From: JARRNO01 sp037384885 | Lineage (GTDB): Bacteria; Acidobacteriota; UBA4820; DSQY01 | NCBI GenBank assembly: GCA_037384885.1 | Contig: JARRNO010000072.1 | Span: 1-9,244 of the forward strand | Length of the DNA: 9,244 bases | Direction: 5' to 3' | Part shown: positions 5,817 through 9,244 of the stretch, one piece after another | Layout of the letters: every line of letters starts with the position of its first letter | Position numbering within the stretch: the stretch's first letter is position 1 | Notes under the pieces: model-generated | The model's database searches: none | Seen by the model: the letters and a program-made list of their open reading frames with translations, nothing else | Told to the model about the DNA's origin: nothing | Program-made: the position numbers and the translations under genes

Positions 5817-6833
5817 TTACCCGGCTAGATTCCTGAGTATTTCCACCCGCTGGGCATCGCCGATGACGATCAGGGTGTCGGCTTCCTCGAGCCGCGTATC
5901 CGCGGAAGGGTTGAACTCGAATGCGCCCGAACGCCTGCGGAGAGCGACGACGACGCACCCCGTCTTCTTGGGGATCTGGACCTGGGCCAGCGTTTTTCCG
6001 GATAACTTGCTCTTCGCGCCCAGCACGGCTTCTTCGAGCCTGAGCGTGCCGTCCTTTTCCCGGAAGAGGGTTTCGAGGAAATCGATGACCTTTGGGCGGA
6101 TGAGTTCCGACGCCATCCGGAGGCCGCCGATATGCGAGGGACAGACCGCCTTGTCGGCTCCAGCCCGGATCATCTTTTCGGTCAACTCTTCTTCGGTGAC
6201 CCGGGCAATAATCCGCAGCGTGGGGTTCATCTGGCGGGCCGAGAGCACAACGTAGAGGTTGTCGCTGTCGCTCAGGAGGGCGGTTACGAGCCCCGCGGCC
6301 CTCTTGATCCCCGCTTTCTCAAGATTCCTGTCGTCCGTGGCGTCTCCCAGAAGCGGCAGAGCAGTCGCCAGTCCTTCTTTTTCCAGAGCTTCAAGCCTTT
6401 CGGGATCCTTGTCCAGGATGACCATGCTGTAATTCATCTGAAGCAGTTCCCTGGCGATGTTCCTTCCTACGCGGCCGGCGCCGCACAGGATGAAATGGCC
6501 GGCGACTTTTTCGATCCGCTTGTCCATTCTCGACCTCTTGAACAATGCCCTCAATTCGCCTTCCACAATGAAGGCCGCAAGGTTCGTGACACCGTAAATG
6601 AGAACGCCCACGCCGCCCAGAATGAGGAAGGTCGTGAACCAGCGCCCGGTTGGGCTTAGGGGATGGGTCTCGGCGTAGCCCACGGTGGATATGGTGATGA
6701 CGGTCATGTAGGAGGCATCGGTGAAGTTCCAGTGTTCGAGAAGCATGTATCCCACCGTTCCCACGACGTACACGACGAAGAGGGCGAAAAGGGCGGCCAG
6801 CAGTTTCTTCAGAGCGGCATGCTTTTTAAACAT
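5817..6833 (-). CDS. 2-TM potassium channel with C-terminal RCK (TrkA-N/TrkA-C) domain, MthK-like
   Basis: A 338-residue inner-membrane channel of MthK architecture. TM1 is about residues 10-32 and TM2 about 66-90, flanking a pore loop with selectivity filter 'TISTVGYAE' (47-55). The cytoplasmic RCK part begins near 112 with a Rossmann motif GAGRVG (118-123) and acidic Asp141 at the end of strand 2, fitting a nucleotide-binding RCK_N. An RCK_C (TrkA-C) region of about 255-338 contains 'GKTLAQVQIPKKTGCVVVAL' and ends 'DTLIVIGDAQRVEILRNL'. It should form a tetrameric K+ channel gated by ligand binding to RCK domains. Notable: the filter reads TVGYA, with alanine (codon GCC, forward 6672-6674) where most K+ channels have the last filter glycine. 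The start ATG at 6833 has GGTGA four bases upstream and is divergent from an unknown gene. It may have its own promoter in the AT-rich patch at 6838-6890. Confidence 0.92.
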   Translation of the reverse strand: MFKKHAALKKLLAALFALFVVYVVGTVGYMLLEHWNFTDASYMTVITISTVGYAETHPLSPTGRWFTTFLILGGVGVLIYGVTNLAAFIVEGELRALFKRSRMDKRIEKVAGHFILCGAGRVGRNIARELLQMNYSMVILDKDPERLEALEKEGLATALPLLGDATDDRNLEKAGIKRAAGLVTALLSDSDNLYVVLSARQMNPTLRIIARVTEEELTEKMIRAGADKAVCPSHIGGLRMASELIRPKVIDFLETLFREKDGTLRLEEAVLGAKSKLSGKTLAQVQIPKKTGCVVVALRRRSGAFEFNPSADTRLEEADTLIVIGDAQRVEILRNLAG

Positions 6834-6837
6834 GGCT

Positions 6838-6890
6838 TCACCATGAAATATACTAGCATATTCATAGGGTTGGATACGCCGTTTGAACGC
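6838..6890 (-). promoter_or_regulatory. AT-rich candidate promoter for the potassium channel gene
   Basis: Between the divergent channel and unknown genes, an AT-rich patch contains minus-strand -10-like words. TAGTAT (forward 6850-6855) is preceded by TGC, an extended -10 arrangement. GAATAT (6858-6863) lies 18 bases from a weak TTCAAA (6882-6887). I cannot decide between them, and the extended -10 would give a leader of only about 10 bases. Confidence 0.3.
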
Positions 6891-6910
6891 GGTCCGAGCG
6901 GCTCCTGAAA

Positions 6911-6960
6911 TGAAAGCAGACTCCGCCGTGGTTTAAAATAGAGAGGCGCCGACTGGAGGA
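6911..6960 (+). promoter_or_regulatory. Candidate promoter and ribosome site for the 130-residue protein
   Basis: TAAAAT at 6934-6939 is a five-of-six match to a -10 box. The hexamer 17 bases upstream (TGAAAG, 6911-6916) is a poor -35. A strong GGAGGA at 6955-6960 lies four bases before the ATG at 6965. The ribosome site is firm; the promoter is tentative. Confidence 0.4.
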
Positions 6961-6964
6961 AGCC

Positions 6965-7357
6965 ATGACGGCCGATGTTCGGGAAACACTGCTGGATCTC
7001 GCCCGGGGGACGGTGCAGCGTTCCCTTCATGACCTGAATCTGGAAGGACACGACTTCAGCGCGGATCTGGCCAAAGTCCTGAAGGCTGAAGGCTATCGGA
7101 AGGTCAAAATCCGAGACCTGGACATCCCCCGCAGAATCCGCTATCCCGCCTTTTATCTCGAGGATGGAAAGGCCTGGTTCGGGTACGTTTTCCAGGAAAA
7201 ATTCACCTCCAATTTCCAGCGGACGGTCTTCGCATCGGTCGTCAAGAACGAATGGGCGGACTGGGCTGTTGTCCTGACACGCCGGCACAAGGAGAAGGTC
7301 TGGGTGGATCTCGAACATGGAATGCCTTTCGACGAAGATTATCCTTCGAATCTTTAG
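6965..7357 (+). CDS. Hypothetical protein of 130 residues
   Basis: I do not recognise this family. The frame is supported by a GGAGGA ribosome site four bases before the ATG and by protein-like composition. Residues 1-45 look helical and amphipathic ('TLLDLARGTVQRSLHDL'). Residues 46-130 look like beta strands rich in aromatic and charged residues, with four tryptophans in about 50 residues (AWFGY, EWADW, VWVD), ending in an acidic tail (EHGMPFDEDY). There is no signal peptide, membrane span or cysteine pair, so it is probably a soluble cytoplasmic protein. It is divergent from the potassium channel gene with a shared 131-base intergenic region, and convergent with the ABC permease gene. Function cannot be assigned; linkage to the channel would be guesswork. 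Confidence 0.75.
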   Translation: MTADVRETLLDLARGTVQRSLHDLNLEGHDFSADLAKVLKAEGYRKVKIRDLDIPRRIRYPAFYLEDGKAWFGYVFQEKFTSNFQRTVFASVVKNEWADWAVVLTRRHKEKVWVDLEHGMPFDEDYPSNL

Positions 7358-7399
7358 TGGTGAATAGTGAGGGGTGATTGGTGTGGGGTAAGTGCTGTG
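7358..7399. repeat. Degenerate heptanucleotide tandem repeat
   Basis: Starting right after the TAG stop at 7355-7357, six successive 7-base units follow the pattern NNGTGNN. Four fit it fully: TGGTGAA, TAGTGAG, GGGTGAT, TGGTGTG. Then come GGGTAAG and TGCTGTG with one core mismatch each. The units end at 7399. The 30 bases from 7400 to the permease stop show no clear terminator hairpin and no T-tract. Confidence 0.65.
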
Positions 7400-7429
7400 A
7401 CGATGGGTCCTTCCGGGTGCAACGGGCTT

Positions 7430-8227
7430 CTAATACGCGCTGAGGAGGCCGTACCGGCGCGCGAGCTTGAGGCAGCCGGCAAAAACCACGGCCGACAGGG
7501 GAAGCAAAACCACGGCGAAGACGGCCAGTGCGGTAAGGTCGCCGTAGACTGCTTTCGCACCCGCGCCTTCCAGGAGGAGTTTGCGGATCCCGTCCGTGGC
7601 GTAGGGCAACGGGAGGAACCGTGCGAGGAAGGCCAGGGGGCGCGGAAGAACGGTCAAGGGGAAGAAAACGTTGCCCAACAGCGCGAAGAGGGCGCCCACA
7701 AACGGCGTGACCGGTTCGCCTCGTTGAAAGACGAGGAGAATGCCGGCGGCCAGCATGCCCATGGCCGCGAAACTGATGAGCGTCAGGACGAAGAGAAGGA
7801 GAAGGGCCGGCAGGGAGCCGAATTGAAAACGGACGCCCAGCAGTCCGGCCAGGGCCAGGGCCCATGAGACTTGCACGGTCTGGAGGATCAGTTCCCAGAG
7901 GCAGGAGGCCGTCAGCAGTGCAAAGGGGGAAGACGGAGAGGCCAGAAGCATTTCCAGCGTCCCCATAAGCTGATCCTCGCGGATCTTTTTCGCGAAGGTG
8001 TGGAGGACGACGTTGAGATAGCCGAGGAGGGACGTGCCCACCACGACGTACGCAAAGTAGCCCCCAGGCACGGTTTTGCCCGCTCTCGGTCCGAGAAAGG
8101 CGGCGAAAAAGAACCACAGCACGACGGCGAAGAAAGTGCTGAAGGTGCTCAGTAGGAAGTTCAACCGGTAAGACCACGCATGGGATATGTCGCGCCGGAG
8201 AACGGCCTGGAAGGGGCTCCTGTTCAC
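7430..8227 (-). CDS. ABC-2 type transporter permease
   Basis: A 265-residue integral membrane subunit of an ABC-2 exporter. Six hydrophobic spans are visible at about 22-45, 58-77, 103-130, 138-166, 173-197 and 230-253. The cytoplasmic coupling element 'GTLEMLLASPSS' (89-100) and the block 'FFPLTVLPRPLAFLARFLPL' (188-207) followed by YATDGIR are typical of the DrrB/NodJ-like permease family. It pairs with the ATPase encoded immediately upstream: the GTG start (8227-8225) overlaps that gene's TGA stop (GTGA), with GGGGAGG five bases before the GTG. The complete exporter would be two permeases and two ATPases in the inner membrane. Substrate unknown; ABC-2 systems carry drugs, polysaccharides, lipids or other products. 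The gene ends convergently with the 130-residue protein gene. Confidence 0.92.
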   Translation of the reverse strand: MNRSPFQAVLRRDISHAWSYRLNFLLSTFSTFFAVVLWFFFAAFLGPRAGKTVPGGYFAYVVVGTSLLGYLNVVLHTFAKKIREDQLMGTLEMLLASPSSPFALLTASCLWELILQTVQVSWALALAGLLGVRFQFGSLPALLLLFVLTLISFAAMGMLAAGILLVFQRGEPVTPFVGALFALLGNVFFPLTVLPRPLAFLARFLPLPYATDGIRKLLLEGAGAKAVYGDLTALAVFAVVLLPLSAVVFAGCLKLARRYGLLSAY

Positions 8228-8973
8228 GGCCGCCTCCCCGTGGAGAGCAGAGCTTCCAACTCGTCCATTCCCGGGATGGCGCCGTCGTGGACCATGCTTC
8301 CCCGGGACAGCACGATGCAGCGGCTGGAGAGCTCCCGGGCCTCTTCGATCTGGTGGGTGGCGATCAGCGTCGCCCTTCCGGCCAAGACATGGGACTTGAG
8401 CAGGCGCCTGAACGTCGCGGCCGCCAGAGGGTCAAGGCTCCGGGTGGGCTCGTCAAGTAAAAGGACCTCCGGATCGTGGATCAGGGCGCGGGCGATGGCC
8501 GCCTTCTGGCGCATTCCCGTTGATAGCTTTCCGAAGCGGAGGGACAGTAAATCCTCCATATCAAGATCTCGCGCAATAAGGTCGATCCGATCTTCCAGCT
8601 GGGAGCCCCGCAGGCCCCACAGGCGTCCGAAAAACGCCAAGTTCTGGCGGACGGTGAGACGCCAGTAAAAGGATCGCTCGTCGCTGTTTGAAAGCCCCAC
8701 TTTCCGCCTTGTTTCGAAGTCCCCTGGGGAAAGGCCCAGGATCCTGGCCGTTCCGCGTGTGGGCCTGAGGATGCCCAGGATGATCTTGAGAAGCGTGGTT
8801 TTTCCTGCTCCGTTTGATCCCATGAGGCTGACACATTCGGACGCCGACACGTGCAGGGAAACATCCTTAAGGGCCTCCACGCGGCGCCTGCCCTGTCCCA
8901 TCAGCCAAGCCACGTAGGCAGGCGGGGCCGGGTAGATGAACTGGATATTCTCTACATGAATGGAGGGGCTCAA
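8224..8973 (-). CDS. ABC-2 exporter ATP-binding protein (TTG start)
   Basis: A 249-residue nucleotide-binding subunit. Walker A GSNGAGKTT is at 52-60, signature LSTGMRQK at 150-157, Walker B LLLDEPT at 171-177 with Glu175, D-loop SLDP at 179-182, and switch His207 in ATHQ. In place of the Q-loop glutamine the sequence reads 'GLSNSDERSFYWRLTVRQNL' (93-112). The ERSFYWRLT phrase is one I recall from an ABC-2 subfamily, but no Gln occupies the expected site. An insert of about 20 residues (PAPPAYVAWLMGQGRRRVEA) precedes the first core strand, as in polysaccharide/NodI-like exporters. The start is a TTG at 8973-8971 forming a TTGA overlap with the upstream TPR gene's stop, with GGAGAG about six bases upstream. 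The protein begins directly with 'IHVENIQFIYPA', supporting this start. It works with the permease encoded downstream. Confidence 0.92.
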   Translation of the reverse strand: MSPSIHVENIQFIYPAPPAYVAWLMGQGRRRVEALKDVSLHVSASECVSLMGSNGAGKTTLLKIILGILRPTRGTARILGLSPGDFETRRKVGLSNSDERSFYWRLTVRQNLAFFGRLWGLRGSQLEDRIDLIARDLDMEDLLSLRFGKLSTGMRQKAAIARALIHDPEVLLLDEPTRSLDPLAAATFRRLLKSHVLAGRATLIATHQIEEARELSSRCIVLSRGSMVHDGAIPGMDELEALLSTGRRP

Positions 8974-9244
8974 GGTGAACTCTCCGGGTTTTCCGCCTTC
9001 ATTTTTCGTTCGATCCGGTTCAGCAGGCGGCGGGCCTGGAGGTTGCCGGGATCGAGAATCAAGACGATCTGGGCGTGTGTCTTCGCTTCTTCGTAAAGAC
9101 CTTGGGCCGTCAAGAAAGTCGCAAGCGTGAGATGCGCATTGATGTCATCGTTGTCGAGCCGGGATGCGAGGCGTGCTTCCTTGACGGCATCCTTTCGTTG
9201 GCCGAGTCCCCAAAGCGCACCAGCGAGGTTGAGATGCGCCCGTG
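8970..9244 (-). CDS. TPR-repeat protein (partial, N-terminus beyond right edge)
   Basis: An open frame enters from the right edge and stops at TGA 8972-8970, giving the last 90 residues. It shows degenerate tetratricopeptide helices: 'HLNLAGALWGLGQRKDAVKE' with ARLASRLD, then 'HLTLATFLTAQGLYEEAKTH' with AQIVLILDPGNLQARRLL. The A-x-x-L-x-x-x-G-x-x-x-x-A spacing and the closing D-P-x-N-x-x-A-R are typical TPR features. The charged end RIERKMKAENPESSP follows. TPR proteins act as protein-interaction scaffolds; this one is translationally coupled (TTGA overlap) to the ABC-2 ATPase, so it may be an accessory of that exporter or simply co-transcribed. The N-terminus, including any signal peptide or lipobox, is outside the window. 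Confidence 0.85.
   Translation of the reverse strand, partial: RAHLNLAGALWGLGQRKDAVKEARLASRLDNDDINAHLTLATFLTAQGLYEEAKTHAQIVLILDPGNLQARRLLNRIERKMKAENPESSP

Noticed and set aside
7422..7452. Imperfect inverted repeat across the permease stop codon as a terminator
   Set aside because: Arms ACGGGCTTCT and AGGAGGCCGT pair with mismatches, the loop is long, and no T-tract follows on either strand.
7242..8177. 311-codon minus-strand open frame overlapping the ABC permease in another frame
   Set aside because: The product is Arg/Pro/Ser-rich low-complexity sequence typical of an out-of-frame reading of a GC-rich gene; the permease frame has clear membrane spans.

Overview
The window is a gene-dense, GC-rich piece of a Gram-negative bacterial chromosome. 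An AsmA family protein and a RssA-type patatin point to a diderm envelope. A NapF-like four-cluster ferredoxin, a YhaM-type HD exonuclease, a TusA-like protein and a 2-TM/RCK potassium channel together fit an anaerobic or facultative member of the Desulfobacterota (former Deltaproteobacteria). That placement is inference from gene content and style; no rRNA or other phylogenetic marker is present. I see no tRNA, rRNA, CRISPR array, insertion sequence or phage gene.

Layout. (1) Positions 1-3851, minus strand: a tightly coupled four-gene operon read from right to left. It encodes a NapF-like polyferredoxin, an ABC ATPase with no adjacent permease, a patatin-like lipase, and an AsmA family protein that runs off the left edge. 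Each junction is an ATGA stop/start overlap, and a TATAAT element lies just upstream of the first gene. (2) Positions 3852-4015: a divergent promoter region. (3) Positions 4016-5800, plus strand: a YhaM-like OB-fold/HD 3'-5' exoribonuclease, a TusA-family protein whose start lies inside the exonuclease gene, and a GNAT acetyltransferase. A small perfect inverted repeat sits just before the ribosome site of the last gene. (4) Positions 5817-6833, minus strand: a MthK-like potassium channel with its RCK domain, ending only 16 bases from the acetyltransferase. (5) Positions 6965-7357, plus strand: a 130-residue protein I do not recognise, divergent from the channel. (6) Positions 7358-7399: a degenerate heptanucleotide repeat between convergent genes. 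(7) Positions 7430-9244, minus strand: a translationally coupled operon of a TPR protein (cut by the right edge), an ABC-2 exporter ATPase with a TTG start, and its permease with a GTG start.

How the genes may work together. The right-hand operon is a conventional ABC-2 export unit. The left-hand operon combines a lipid hydrolase, an AsmA protein (a family tied to lipid transfer between the membranes), an ABC ATPase and a polyferredoxin in one transcript, which suggests an envelope or lipid function with a redox component; that link is inference. The clearest molecular oddities are an alanine in the potassium selectivity filter (TVGYA instead of TVGYG), a missing Q-loop glutamine in the second ATPase, the orphan first ATPase, and the heptad repeat. 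The genes belong to known families; the unfamiliar elements are their grouping and the unassigned 130-residue protein.
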